A stretch of DNA of 42,513 nt. Source: Pseudocalidococcus azoricus BACA0444. Its GTDB lineage: Bacteria > Cyanobacteriota > Cyanobacteriia > Thermosynechococcales > Thermosynechococcaceae. Each line of letters begins with the position of its first letter. Within the stretch, counting starts at the first letter, position 1. The stretch is taken from NCBI RefSeq assembly GCF_031729055.1, contig NZ_JAVMIP010000025.1, forward strand, positions 1 through 42,513, in the 5' to 3' direction. The notes beneath the pieces were generated by a model. It did not search any database, was not told where the DNA came from, and saw nothing but the letters and a program-made list of their open reading frames with translations. The position numbers and the translations under genes are program-made. Shown here piece after piece: positions 31,775-40,492 of the stretch.

Positions 31775-32975
31775 GTTAGGGGCCGTCAACTCAAGTGGGG
31801 TGATCCGCTTTTGAAACAGACTCGTCGCCAAAGCCTTGTGGAATTCATTAAGACTGTCAGGTGGACAGCGGCTGATGGACTTTTACTTTACGGCGATGCC
31901 AAAACATGATGAATCCGGTTAGCAACAGAATGACGGGCAGTAGTCCAATCAATACATAGAAAATTCGAGTTGTCATGCCGCCAAACGTGCCATAGTGAAC
32001 GGGGCCAAACTGATTAATAATCGCTTCGGCAGTGGATGGATTTAAGCCATCTTTGATATTGAGTATTTCTCCGGTGTAGGGGTTAAGATCGACCGATGAA
32101 TTGCCAAAATGAGAATTTTCCCCAGTTTGCTTAAAGTAGATTGAGGCTGGCTCTGTCTCGGTGTGTGGGGAGTGGAGAAAAGTAATCCGGGCTTCTGGAA
32201 ATTGAGACTGGGCTTGCTGGGCTAAGACTCCAAAAGAAAGGGGCTGTTGGTTGGCTACGGGAGAGATGACCGGCGGCTCAGATTTTGGGCTGAAGGTAAT
32301 AGCATGAATCGCATCATTGACTTTGGCTTGGGGAATATTCCAGGCAAACCCGGTAAAGCCAATCATAATTAGAAAAACAGCCGCAACAATTCCAGCAACC
32401 TTGTGAACATCAAAATTACGACGACGAATATGGGACTGCCACTTAATCCGAAACCCAGCGATGAGTTTGCGCCAACCCGGCCAGAGGACAATCCCAGTGA
32501 TGGCAATAAAAACTGTTAGGAGGGCCACAATGCCCATAATGATGGTGCCAGTATCCCCGGCTGATAGCTTGTAGTGGAGGTCATAGATACGCCCAACCCA
32601 ACTGGTTTCCCATTCCCTAATCCCTAAAATTTCCCCAGTATATTGATTGATCCAGGCCTGCCAATGGTGATCCATGTCATCTTCAAGCCAGGCCTGGTAG
32701 AACTGGGTGAGACTACTACTAGGGGCAATGCCATCAAGGTGAAAGTTTTTGCTGGTTGCTAGGGCTTCTAGGTTCTGCTGTATTTTGGTGAGGGAGATGG
32801 GGGTATTTGTTGGAATCAGAGAGCCAAAGTGCTGAGTTAAAATTGCGACATCAATCTCATGCCAGAAAACTAAAATACTTCCAGTTACACCAGCAATACA
32901 CAGCAAAATTCCAACAACTAAACCAAGAGTGCTGTGGATATAGAAAAAGAAATGGCGAATAGTTTTACGATTCAT
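31775..32975 (-). repeat. 1.2-kb duplicated segment, copy B
   Basis: This is the second copy of the segment at 28101-29295, covering PepSY gene copy 2 and about 80 bp beyond its stop. Its left end at 31775 is a sharp joint with the receptor fragment. In copy A the same sequence runs on into different DNA at 28100. Around the joint both copies read CTAACNTTGGCTG on the minus strand, which could be the microhomology that allowed the exchange. Confidence 0.85.
31857..32975 (-). CDS. PepSY-associated membrane protein (iron-regulated type), copy 2
   Basis: From the ATG at 32975 (MNRKTIRHFFFYIH) the protein has 372 residues and the same layout as copy 1: N-terminal helix, PepSY-like periplasmic domain, central helices and C-terminal helix with HRRKVKVHQPLST. 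The frame runs on upstream to 33014, but those 13 residues lie inside the receptor gene; the ATG at 32975 has GAGGAAC before it. It is 13 bp after the stop of the complete receptor gene, so receptor and PepSY protein are translated from one mRNA. The middle third (periplasmic part) differs most from copy 1, perhaps reflecting different ligands. Reductive ferric-siderophore handling is an inference from family context. Confidence 0.84.
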   Translation of the reverse strand: MNRKTIRHFFFYIHSTLGLVVGILLCIAGVTGSILVFWHEIDVAILTQHFGSLIPTNTPISLTKIQQNLEALATSKNFHLDGIAPSSSLTQFYQAWLEDDMDHHWQAWINQYTGEILGIREWETSWVGRIYDLHYKLSAGDTGTIIMGIVALLTVFIAITGIVLWPGWRKLIAGFRIKWQSHIRRRNFDVHKVAGIVAAVFLIMIGFTGFAWNIPQAKVNDAIHAITFSPKSEPPVISPVANQQPLSFGVLAQQAQSQFPEARITFLHSPHTETEPASIYFKQTGENSHFGNSSVDLNPYTGEILNIKDGLNPSTAEAIINQFGPVHYGTFGGMTTRIFYVLIGLLPVILLLTGFIMFWHRRKVKVHQPLST

Positions 32976-32988
32976 TAGTGTTCCTCTA

Positions 32989-35583
32989 CTAAAAGCGATA
33001 GGAAAAAGATCCAATCATGGCAAAGGGCTGGCCTGGTTCAAGTCCGCCCTCATTTCCAGTTAAGGCTTGAATATATTGAGCGTTCCCGAGATTTTTGAAA
33101 TTCAATGCAATCCGATATCGATCTCGCTGATAGAAAATTGCAGCATTGCCAATGAAGTAATCACCCACTGTAAAGTTATTTTGTAGATTGCCGTAGCGAT
33201 TGCCCACATAATTAAAACCAGCACCAAAGCCCAAGCCTTGAAGCGGCCCCGATTGCAATTCATAGGTCATCCACAAACTGGCGGAATTGTAAGGAACTCC
33301 AAAAAACTGATTACCCACAAGAGATGGATCTGTATCAGCCGTTACACGGGCATTAATGTAGGCATAGGAACCTATAATTTTTAATCCAGGTAAAATCTGT
33401 CCAGTCACATCAAATTCAAATCCCTGGCTTTGTTGTTCTCCAACAGCCGCTGAAAACAAGAGGTTGGTTGGGTCGGCAGTTACCACATTTTGCTTTGTGA
33501 TGTCGTAGTAGGTCAGGGTTGCCAATAAGTTTTCCTGAAAGAGTTCAGTCTTAATTCCAAATTCAAACCCCTGGCCTCGTGTAGGCGGTAAAGGTTGACC
33601 ACTGGCCGACACGGCACCAATGTTGGGACTAAATGATTGAGAGTAGTTAGCAAATAGAGAGAGTTCAGGCATTGGGCGATAAAGAAGACCAAACCGAGGA
33701 GTAACAGCATCATCTGTTTGTTCTGATGCCCCACCTTGAATAAAAGCGGTTTGAACATTGGTTGTTTTCTGAGTCACGGTGTCATACCGTAAGCCAGCCA
33801 CCAAAATCAAATTCTTTAAAAATGACACTTGATCTTGCAGATAAATACCTAAACGGTCGGCACTATTGAGTGTGTTACCAAACAGGGGCAGTTGAGACCG
33901 ACTTGGTTTGTTGGCTAAATCATAATCGGGGTTAAAGATATTCAAGATCGAAGGGCCACCAAATACGGTAATAATCCGATCTTCAGCCCGATTTAAGTCA
34001 ACACCCAATAGCAATTCATGTTGGACAAAGCCCGTAGCAAATTTGCCGACTGCGCTAGTGGATAGGGAATAGGAATTTTGATCCCCATCTTGATCAGCAT
34101 AAAAGCGAATGACTTCTGGCCCAAGAACAATAAACGGCAAGGCAACTACGCTGTAATCATAGCTGTAACTGAGATATCGAAACCCATTCCGAATTTTCCA
34201 GTTATCGTTAAAGCGATGCTCAAAGCTGTAGCCCATGTTGGTGAAAGTTGTAGCAATCGTGTCATTAGGATCGTTGATTACCCGCGTATAGGGAATTGGA
34301 GCAACACCACTACCAAATTGGGTAATGCCAAAGTCTGCCGGGCCATTGCTGTTGATGTATTCAATGGAAAACTCAACATCGGTACGATCATCAATTTTGC
34401 CAACGAGGACTGGAGCAATGGAAAATCGTTCTTGGGCATTGTCAAAACTCCTAAAACTCCACTCATTTTGGTAAACTCCATTGACACGATATAAAGCAGA
34501 GCCATTGGGAGTCAGAGGGCCAGACAGGTCAAAACGGGGACGGACTAAGCCAAAATTTCCGGCTTGGAGTTCTAATTCTGCAAATGGTTCAGTCGTGGGC
34601 CTTTTTGAGACGAGGTTGATCACTCCACCTGGCTCAATTTGTCCAAACAGGATTGAGGATGGCCCTTTCAGAACTTCAACGCGTTCTAAGTTTGCTAATT
34701 CGGGAATGGGTTCAAAACCGCCATAAATCCGAAATCCATCGCGTAATACGGGCGCGCCTGCTGAAAACTGATTTCCAAATCCACGAATACTAAAGGTTGC
34801 TGACCGTCCCGCATTTGTGCCTGCATCAATCACTGAACTAACGTTTATGACAGCCTCTTGAATTGTGATGGCCTGTTGAGAGCGAATCACATCTTGGGGG
34901 ACAACTTGGACGGAAAAGGGAGTGTTGATGATGGGGGTATCGGTTCCCAGAGCAGTGCTGGCATTGGGAACAAAGAATCCACTAGCTCCTTCTGCTGTAA
35001 CGACAATTTCAATCCCATCTTGGGCAATATCTGGGGCAGGAGTCGGGCGAACTTGCTCGGTTTGGGGGGTAGAAATGGGCGTTTCTGTTAACCCAACAAC
35101 TGCGATCAGTTGGCCCTCTGCCTGTTGAAACTGAACTGTGGGTGTGCCGTCTTTCCCAACAACAACGACTTCGATTGTGTTATCAGGGCCCGGTTTAACT
35201 AGGACAGAAGTAATAGCAGCAGTGGGATTATCTTGTTGAAATTCAGTTTGATTAGGCAGGTTTAATTGGGCATTTTGGATCGTGGCGGTGAGGGTTGTGC
35301 CCTGTTGCTCGGTCGTAACTTGAAAGTCGGCTCCCCCAGGCAAGTTAAAGAGAATTTGAATCCCGGTTTCTGTCGGCTGAACTTCAACGCCCGTAATTTG
35401 ACCGACTGTGGCCTGGGCTAGTTGGGGGGTCGGGGAAAGGGCTTGGTTAATGTGCCACTGTTCCTGGGCCTGGAGCCATTCTTGGACTGTTTGAGCGGGT
35501 TTGGTTTCACTGGCTAAGGCAGACTCCAAGGGAATTGCAAGAGAAGCCAACAAAAAAATAGGAAAATTTTGCATTAATTTCAT
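32989..35583 (-). CDS. TonB-dependent siderophore receptor with AMIN domain
   Basis: This is the complete outer-membrane receptor of the island, 864 residues from the ATG at 35583 (GGAG ribosome site). In order: signal peptide (about 1-25, ASLAIPLESALA), AMIN domain (about 55-165, VGQITGVEVQPTETGIQILFNLP…), a TonB-box-like DGIEIVVTAEG near 195, the plug (TPFSVQVVPQDVIRSQQAITIQEAVINVSSV…RGFGNQFS…LERVEVLKGPSSILFGQIEPGGVINLVSKRP), and a 22-strand-type barrel ending in SYRF. The AMIN-plus-receptor layout is usual in cyanobacteria. The plug type is that of ferric-hydroxamate/citrate receptors, but the siderophore is unknown. Upstream are the receptor stub, exbD and exbB; the PepSY gene follows. 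Confidence 0.92.
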   Translation of the reverse strand: MKLMQNFPIFLLASLAIPLESALASETKPAQTVQEWLQAQEQWHINQALSPTPQLAQATVGQITGVEVQPTETGIQILFNLPGGADFQVTTEQQGTTLTATIQNAQLNLPNQTEFQQDNPTAAITSVLVKPGPDNTIEVVVVGKDGTPTVQFQQAEGQLIAVVGLTETPISTPQTEQVRPTPAPDIAQDGIEIVVTAEGASGFFVPNASTALGTDTPIINTPFSVQVVPQDVIRSQQAITIQEAVINVSSVIDAGTNAGRSATFSIRGFGNQFSAGAPVLRDGFRIYGGFEPIPELANLERVEVLKGPSSILFGQIEPGGVINLVSKRPTTEPFAELELQAGNFGLVRPRFDLSGPLTPNGSALYRVNGVYQNEWSFRSFDNAQERFSIAPVLVGKIDDRTDVEFSIEYINSNGPADFGITQFGSGVAPIPYTRVINDPNDTIATTFTNMGYSFEHRFNDNWKIRNGFRYLSYSYDYSVVALPFIVLGPEVIRFYADQDGDQNSYSLSTSAVGKFATGFVQHELLLGVDLNRAEDRIITVFGGPSILNIFNPDYDLANKPSRSQLPLFGNTLNSADRLGIYLQDQVSFLKNLILVAGLRYDTVTQKTTNVQTAFIQGGASEQTDDAVTPRFGLLYRPMPELSLFANYSQSFSPNIGAVSASGQPLPPTRGQGFEFGIKTELFQENLLATLTYYDITKQNVVTADPTNLLFSAAVGEQQSQGFEFDVTGQILPGLKIIGSYAYINARVTADTDPSLVGNQFFGVPYNSASLWMTYELQSGPLQGLGFGAGFNYVGNRYGNLQNNFTVGDYFIGNAAIFYQRDRYRIALNFKNLGNAQYIQALTGNEGGLEPGQPFAMIGSFSYRF

Positions 35584-35641
35584 AAAAAAAACTCCTGACA
35601 CACCAAAAATTAAGACTCACAACAAACCATGAAAAATTTAG

Positions 35642-35968
35642 CTATCGCTGTCTCCCTAAAGGCACGACACCCGGAACCGTTTGTAATGCGCCTCCAAGCG
35701 TGGTTACATTACGATCCTTGATGACTGGCTGAGGAACAACTTGAATTGAAAATGGCACGTCTCGAATTGGGGTCTCTGTTCCCGTCGCAGCGGATGAGTT
35801 GGGGACAAAATACCCTTGCATATTCTTTTCTGTTTCTGTTGCTGAAATTTTAGCCCCATCTTGGATCATGCAAGGAAGGAGAACCGGGCAAACTTCAGCC
35901 AAGGCTACTTCAAAGGGAATGGCAACAGCGCCGAGGATCAACATTGGGTAACTTCCGATTAATTTCAT
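35642..35968 (-). pseudogene. TonB receptor stub: signal peptide and start of plug only
   Basis: From the ATG at 35968 (GAGGAG site) this frame encodes a signal peptide (KLIGSYPMLILGAVAIPFEVALA), then jumps, without an AMIN domain, to MQGYFVPNSSAATGTETPIRDVPFSIQVVPQPVIKDRNVTTLGGALQTVPGVVPLGRQR and stops. It is the start of a receptor whose barrel has been lost, and which has also lost the AMIN domain. Its leader (about 25 bp) is nearly the same as that of the intact receptor. Being first after exbD, it may still be translated and secreted as a ~85-residue periplasmic peptide with part of a plug. Confidence 0.75.
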
Positions 35969-36028
35969 AAAAAACTCCTCACACACCTAGATACTGAAAA
36001 TTAGATAAAAATCTAACTAGAAATTAAG

Positions 36029-36439
36029 CTAGTTATTGCCAGATTTGCGCGTAGAAATCGCTAACTGGACATTTTTGATTTGCCGCAACTCATCCATGAC
36101 TGCAATCACGGTGCCATGTTCAACCGCAGTATCTGCCCGGACAATCACCAGTTGATTAGCAGTAGCCGTTTTTAAGCCAACAATCCGAGCTTGCACTTGG
36201 GCAATTTCTACCCCATCCCCATTTATAAAAATGTTGCGATTGCGATCAATGGTGACAGTAATTGGATTGTTGGGCTGAGTTTGGGTTGTAGTGGCCTGGG
36301 GAAGCTTAATATCAATCCCATCAGTCCGACTTAAGAATAAGGACGCAATAATGAAAAAAGCAAGCACCGAAAACACAACATCAATCATCGGGACAATATT
36401 AATTTCATCCCCATCCTGCTCATCCTCCAACCTAAACAT
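36029..36439 (-). CDS. exbD: ExbD-type energy transducer
   Basis: ExbD, with ExbB, uses the proton-motive force to power TonB. The 136-residue protein has a cytoplasmic N-terminus, one membrane helix (about 16-36, VPMIDVVFSVLAFFIIASLF) with the key aspartate D20 in P-M-I-D-V, and a periplasmic domain (VTIDRNRNIFINGDGVEIAQ…VIVRADTAVEHGTVIAVMDELRQIKNVQLAIST). It overlaps the end of exbB by 8 bp, so the two are translationally coupled. An N-terminal LEDEQDGDEINIVP run is more acidic than in many homologues. Confidence 0.93.
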   Translation of the reverse strand: MFRLEDEQDGDEINIVPMIDVVFSVLAFFIIASLFLSRTDGIDIKLPQATTTQTQPNNPITVTIDRNRNIFINGDGVEIAQVQARIVGLKTATANQLVIVRADTAVEHGTVIAVMDELRQIKNVQLAISTRKSGNN

Positions 36440-37091
36440 GGTGTAGTTCTCCTGGAGTCAGGCGTTCACTGTAGAGAACTTCCAACTGTCCCAAAGATTC
36501 TTGAATAAAGGCCAGTTGGCGGCGATAGAAACTCCGAAATAGGTTAGCAAACAGCAAGGCAACAATAGCCACCACCAGGCCCATGACGGTTGACACCAAG
36601 GCCTCACTCACCCCACCTGTGACTCCGGCTACTTGCGTCCCATCAAAATTCCCTAAAGATAAAGAGCTAAAGGCCCGCATTAGTCCCAAAACTGTTCCCA
36701 GGAGTCCCAACAACGGTGAGACCGCGATCACAGTGGTAAAGACCGTGCTAAAGCGACGCAAAATGGGTAGCTCGGCCTGGGCCGCAGACTCCAAAATCGT
36801 GTGCATTTGAGTAGGACTCAGGTGTTCATGGTTATAGCTGAAGCCGAGGGCCCGAGTAAAAATTCGACAGACGGGTAAATCACGATGGCTTGTCAGGGTT
36901 TTCATCACCTGGCCTGGGTTTTCTTGGTAGTCAATTAAGACACGCCGGATCACCTTGGGCTGAATTGAATAAACTCTGAACCAGAAAATAATTCGCTCCA
37001 CAGACAAAGCTACGGTCAAGATCGAAAACACGAGTAAGGGGTAGGCAACAATTCCCCCAGCCGCAAAAAAGTTAGTTGGTTCTGTGGCCAT
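36432..37091 (-). CDS. exbB: ExbB/TolQ/MotA-type proton channel protein
   Basis: The 219-residue inner-membrane protein has three hydrophobic helices: about 10-30 (GGIVAYPLLVFSILTVALSVE), 110-135 (FSTVFTTVIAVSPLLGLLGTVLGLMRAFSSL) and 155-180 (EALVSTVMGLVVAIVALLFANLF). The segments PLLGLLGTVLGLM and EALVSTVMGLVVAIVA are the family signature. It lacks the long periplasmic N-terminus of some ExbB forms. It is divergent from tonB across 257 bp of AT-rich DNA, so the three energy-transducing genes probably share regulation. Confidence 0.93.
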   Translation of the reverse strand: MATEPTNFFAAGGIVAYPLLVFSILTVALSVERIIFWFRVYSIQPKVIRRVLIDYQENPGQVMKTLTSHRDLPVCRIFTRALGFSYNHEHLSPTQMHTILESAAQAELPILRRFSTVFTTVIAVSPLLGLLGTVLGLMRAFSSLSLGNFDGTQVAGVTGGVSEALVSTVMGLVVAIVALLFANLFRSFYRRQLAFIQESLGQLEVLYSERLTPGELHHV

Positions 37092-37311
37092 AGAATCAGA
37101 TTTTCCTGCAAAATACTGAGAACTAATCCTATTAGCTAGTGAGAATTAATGTCAAGTATATTTTAGATTTTATTTATTTTTTACATATATATTTTTTATC
37201 TTATGTCTTAAAACCCTTTCCCAAGCTCAGTTGTAGAGATTTATACTTCAAAGTTCATCATATTGTTCGGATTAAATCTGACACTAATTTTCAAAAATAA
37301 GTATGCTAATA

Positions 37312-37327
37312 TCATATTTCAATATGA
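37312..37327. promoter_or_regulatory. Palindrome between exbB and tonB (candidate iron-response operator)
   Basis: TCATATT-TC-AATATGA is a perfect 7-2-7 inverted repeat 21 bp before the tonB start, in the AT-rich stretch shared by the divergent exbB and tonB. A TGCTAATAT extended -10 (hexamer 37307-37312) lies against it. Its place suits a repressor of the Fur type, although the sequence is not a standard Fur box. Confidence 0.45.
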
Positions 37328-37348
37328 CAATGTTATTGATTTTGCGCC

Positions 37349-38143
37349 ATGAATGATTTCGTGCTTTTGCTTGAGAGTCGCCACCGACAAGGGTTTTGGG
37401 CAGCCTGTGTAGCGGCATCAGTCCTTTTGCATGGGCTAGTTTTGGCTAATGCCGGGGCCTGGTGGCGGGTTTTACCTGAAGCAGAATCCCCAATTGCCGA
37501 GGTGATCATTTTGCCGGAGCCAGAACCAATACCCCAACCAACACAACCCATACCAGAAACCCAGCCCCCGCCGGAATTGCGACGGACTGAACTACCCAGG
37601 CCTCGCCCACAGCCACCCAGTCTCACACCAGCTTTACCCCAGCCTCAACCTGCACCTGTTCAACAACAATCTCGTCCACAACCCGCTGCGACCCCAGCCC
37701 CACCGAGTCACACGGCTCCATCTACCCCTGTAGAAAATGTAGCTACCCCATCAGAAGTCTCTGCACCTGCCCCCGCGTCCCCTGCAACTCCCAGTGTGCC
37801 GGTCTCTACCCCAGTGGCCGCTCCTCCCAGTCCACCGGCCCCGCAAGCTGTAGCTCCACCCGCTCCTAAACCAGTTGCCTCCCCCTCTGGCCGAGTTGCT
37901 TGTCAAAGTTGCCCCAGGCCTGCCTATCCGGGAGCAATGCGTCAAAAAGGAGTTGAAGGTCGGGTTGGTCTAGTGGTGGATGTCAGCCCAGGGGGAACGG
38001 TGGTCAGTGCCAGTATTATCCAGTCCAGTGGCTATCCTGAGTTTGACGAAGCTGCATTAAGAGCCGTTCGAGGTTGGGGGTTCACCAGAAGCGGTCAAGG
38101 TAAGCAGGGGTTGCCAGTATCGGTGCGGTTTGAACTCCAGTAA
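37349..38143 (+). CDS. tonB: TonB protein (energy transducer)
   Basis: TonB spans the periplasm and pulls on outer-membrane receptors. The 264-residue protein has a short cytoplasmic end, a membrane anchor (about 15-37) containing the S-x-x-x-H motif (SVLLHGLVL), a long proline-rich periplasmic region (about 48-180, many P-x-P and A-P-A-P units), and a TonB C-terminal domain from about 188: ACQSCPRPAYPGAMRQKGVEGRVGLVVDVSPGGTVVSASIIQSSGYPEFDEAALRAVRGWGF. The C-x-x-C just before Y-P is a feature I recall from other cyanobacterial TonB proteins, and it could form a disulfide. The gene is divergent from exbBD and followed by the porin gene. Confidence 0.92.
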   Translation: MNDFVLLLESRHRQGFWAACVAASVLLHGLVLANAGAWWRVLPEAESPIAEVIILPEPEPIPQPTQPIPETQPPPELRRTELPRPRPQPPSLTPALPQPQPAPVQQQSRPQPAATPAPPSHTAPSTPVENVATPSEVSAPAPASPATPSVPVSTPVAAPPSPPAPQAVAPPAPKPVASPSGRVACQSCPRPAYPGAMRQKGVEGRVGLVVDVSPGGTVVSASIIQSSGYPEFDEAALRAVRGWGFTRSGQGKQGLPVSVRFELQ

Positions 38144-38359
38144 TTGAACCCAGTGGGGGGGGATAGATGGCATCTGAAGATGGCCGCTATGTTAATTATG
38201 TTGAGCTGGCCTGGCTAATCACTGCTCTCGGATTTAGATACTTCTTCTGCCTTGATTTATCATTACATTGTGATTATAGTTAGAAAAATCGTCAATAAAA
38301 TGCCAGTTAAAACTGGTCAAATTTGGTTAATTTCTTGAGTGTGCATGGAGTGAAAAGTA
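38144..38359 (+). promoter_or_regulatory. AT-rich regulatory region before the porin gene
   Basis: This 216-bp gap contains TTTATCATTACATTGTGATT (about 38257-38276), which roughly resembles a Fur site, followed by AT-rich DNA. No ribosome site of standard form precedes the porin ATG (AGTGAAAAGTA). It probably holds the porin promoter. The assignment is tentative. Confidence 0.35.
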
Positions 38360-40015
38360 ATGACAAAGCAGCAAGCCCTACCACTGGGTTCACTTTTGGG
38401 GGTGGTTCCGTTTTTATTGGCTGGCCAGGCCTGGGCTGGGGAAACCCTTGATCCTATGGCGACCTCTGGTCTGTCCCTACATCAGTCTCAGTCCGTTTTG
38501 CAATCTCAGTCTGTATCCCAGGCCCAGGTGACCTCTGTTTCCCAACTGTCTGATGTCCGTCCTACCGATTGGGCCTACCAAGCCCTGGCTTCCCTGGTTG
38601 AGAAATATGGCTGTATTGCCGGGTATCCAGACGGGACATTTCGGGGCAATCGGGCGGCGACTCGGTTTGAGATGGCCGCGGCCTTGAATGCCTGCTTGGA
38701 TGTGGTGAGTGATCGATTTGCCACTAAAGAAGATTTAGCCACCGCCCAACGTCTTGCCCAAGAATTTGCGGCGGAATTGGCCACATTGCGCGGGCGGGTT
38801 GATAACCTCGAAGCTCGCACCAGTGCCCTCGAAGCCACCCAATTTTCTACTACTACTAAATTAACGGTTGATGCGCTGGTGGCCTTTCAAGCAGGGGGAG
38901 CCAGTGGCCCCATTGTCAATCCAGCCGATGGGATCACCCTTGGAGCAAGTCAGTATAATCCTACCGTTATTAGTCGAGTTGATATTAACCTAATCACCAG
39001 CTTTACCGGCGAAGATTTACTGATTACTACCCTGCAAACTGGAAACGGTGGGCTGGATAGTTTCTCTGCGGCGGGAATTGGCACAGGCGGGTTTATTAAC
39101 TCGGGTGCGGTTGATTACGCGGGAGTTGGGCCGGCGGTCAATCTTTATCGCTTGGTCTATGAATTTCAGCCTGTGGAAGATTTGACTATTGCCGCTGGTG
39201 CCTTGTTCTTCCCCAGTGACTATATTGACGGCAACAGCTATGCCAACGACTCATTCCAAGATTTCAGTTCTGGTTTTTTTATTAATAACCGTTTGACAGT
39301 GGTGTTTCCGGTTGACGGGCCAGGTGGCTCTGGGGCAGTAGTGCAATGGAATCCGAATCAGGGGCCTTTTACAGTTCGAGGCTTGTACGTTGCGGCCAGT
39401 GCTTTTAATGCTAATAAAAATAATGGCCCCTTTCCGGGTATTCCTGGGGGCTTCTTTGGGGATCCCTACCAAGGTTCAGTGGAGTTGGAATATGCCGATA
39501 CCTTTGGGGCAGAGGAGCAAAACAGTTATGCGGTGCGCTTGCAATATACCAATTCCAGCACCATTGATATTGCCCAAAATGCTGGGGGTTTGAACTTTGA
39601 AGTCAGCCTCGGACAATTTGGCTTCTTTGGGCGATATGGCTATTCCGGCGCAACCCTGTATGGGATTGGCAGTACCGTGGATGGTCTAGGGGGTTTTGAT
39701 CTGTCTTCGATTGTTCCCGCTGGCACAACTCAAAACTTCACGGCCCAAACTTGGATGGCGGGCCTGGGCTACCGAGATTTGTGGATGGAAGGCTCTCTCT
39801 TGGCAGCGGCCGTTGGTCAACCGTTTATTAATAATTTACCTAGTGCTCCAGGGGTCAATGATAGTACCCAGACTAACTATGAACTCTTCTATCGGATTCC
39901 CGTTAGCGACAATATCAGCTTAACTCCGGTGTTTATGGCCGTCACCAATGCCAACAACATTGCCAACAATGCGCCTATTTTCCAGGGGCTAGTCCGAACA
40001 ACCTTCTCCTTCTAG
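38360..40015 (+). CDS. Iron-uptake porin: SLH domain plus OprB-type barrel
   Basis: The 551-residue outer-membrane protein follows the standard cyanobacterial porin plan: signal peptide (about 1-27, ending GQAWA), SLH domain (about 58-115, SVSQLSDVRPTDWAYQALASLVEKYGCIAGYPDGTFRGNRAATRFEMAAALNACLD), a coiled-coil (about 120-160, AELATLRGRVDNLEARTSALEA), and a beta-barrel of the carbohydrate-selective porin OprB family that ends in TFSF with aromatic C-terminus. Such porins let small solutes and inorganic iron cross the outer membrane. Its position next to tonB-exbBD suggests that it serves iron uptake. Confidence 0.88.
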   Translation: MTKQQALPLGSLLGVVPFLLAGQAWAGETLDPMATSGLSLHQSQSVLQSQSVSQAQVTSVSQLSDVRPTDWAYQALASLVEKYGCIAGYPDGTFRGNRAATRFEMAAALNACLDVVSDRFATKEDLATAQRLAQEFAAELATLRGRVDNLEARTSALEATQFSTTTKLTVDALVAFQAGGASGPIVNPADGITLGASQYNPTVISRVDINLITSFTGEDLLITTLQTGNGGLDSFSAAGIGTGGFINSGAVDYAGVGPAVNLYRLVYEFQPVEDLTIAAGALFFPSDYIDGNSYANDSFQDFSSGFFINNRLTVVFPVDGPGGSGAVVQWNPNQGPFTVRGLYVAASAFNANKNNGPFPGIPGGFFGDPYQGSVELEYADTFGAEEQNSYAVRLQYTNSSTIDIAQNAGGLNFEVSLGQFGFFGRYGYSGATLYGIGSTVDGLGGFDLSSIVPAGTTQNFTAQTWMAGLGYRDLWMEGSLLAAAVGQPFINNLPSAPGVNDSTQTNYELFYRIPVSDNISLTPVFMAVTNANNIANNAPIFQGLVRTTFSF

Positions 40016-40078
40016 ATAACCATAATATCCCACCGATCCTGGCCCTCAGTTCCGTGATAAGCTCCCAATCAAGATGCG

Positions 40079-40492
40079 ATGAATGGTCATACCACCTTGA
40101 AAGAAATTATTCGGACTGATGCGGCTCCAGCCCCCCTTGGCCCCTATAACCAAGCGATTCGGGCCACAGGCTCATTGCTTTTTGTGGCTGGGCAGATCCC
40201 CTTAGATCCCAAGACAGGGGGCCTGGTTGGCGGAGATGACGTGGGGGCCCAAACTCAGCAGGTGATGGCTAACCTGGAAGCAATTCTTAAGGAGGCTGGC
40301 CTGGCCTGGGATAATGTGGTCAAAACAACGGTTTTCCTGGCCGACTTAGCCGACTTTGTGGCAATGAACGATGTCTATGCCCAATATTTTACTGAAGGTC
40401 ATGCTCCGGCCCGGGCCTGTGTGGAAGTGGCACGGTTGCCTAAAGATGTGCGGGTTGAGATTGATTGCATCGCGGTTAGCCCCCAGGCCTGA
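40079..40492 (+). CDS. ridA: Reactive intermediate/imine deaminase (RidA/YjgF family)
   Basis: RidA hydrolyses 2-aminoacrylate and other imines made by PLP enzymes. The 137-residue protein has the classic features: [84 protein letters not shown], and the ligand-binding arginine R112 in [23 protein letters not shown]. It acts as a cytosolic trimer. The ten-residue N-terminal arm ([10 protein letters not shown]) is slightly longer than usual. It stands alone, 63 bp after the porin gene. Confidence 0.93.
   Translation: MNGHTTLKEIIRTDAAPAPLGPYNQAIRATGSLLFVAGQIPLDPKTGGLVGGDDVGAQTQQVMANLEAILKEAGLAWDNVVKTTVFLADLADFVAMNDVYAQYFTEGHAPARACVEVARLPKDVRVEIDCIAVSPQA

Noticed and set aside
34078..34494. 138-codon frame antisense to the siderophore receptor
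   Set aside because: No ribosome site or family features; fully inside the intact receptor gene.
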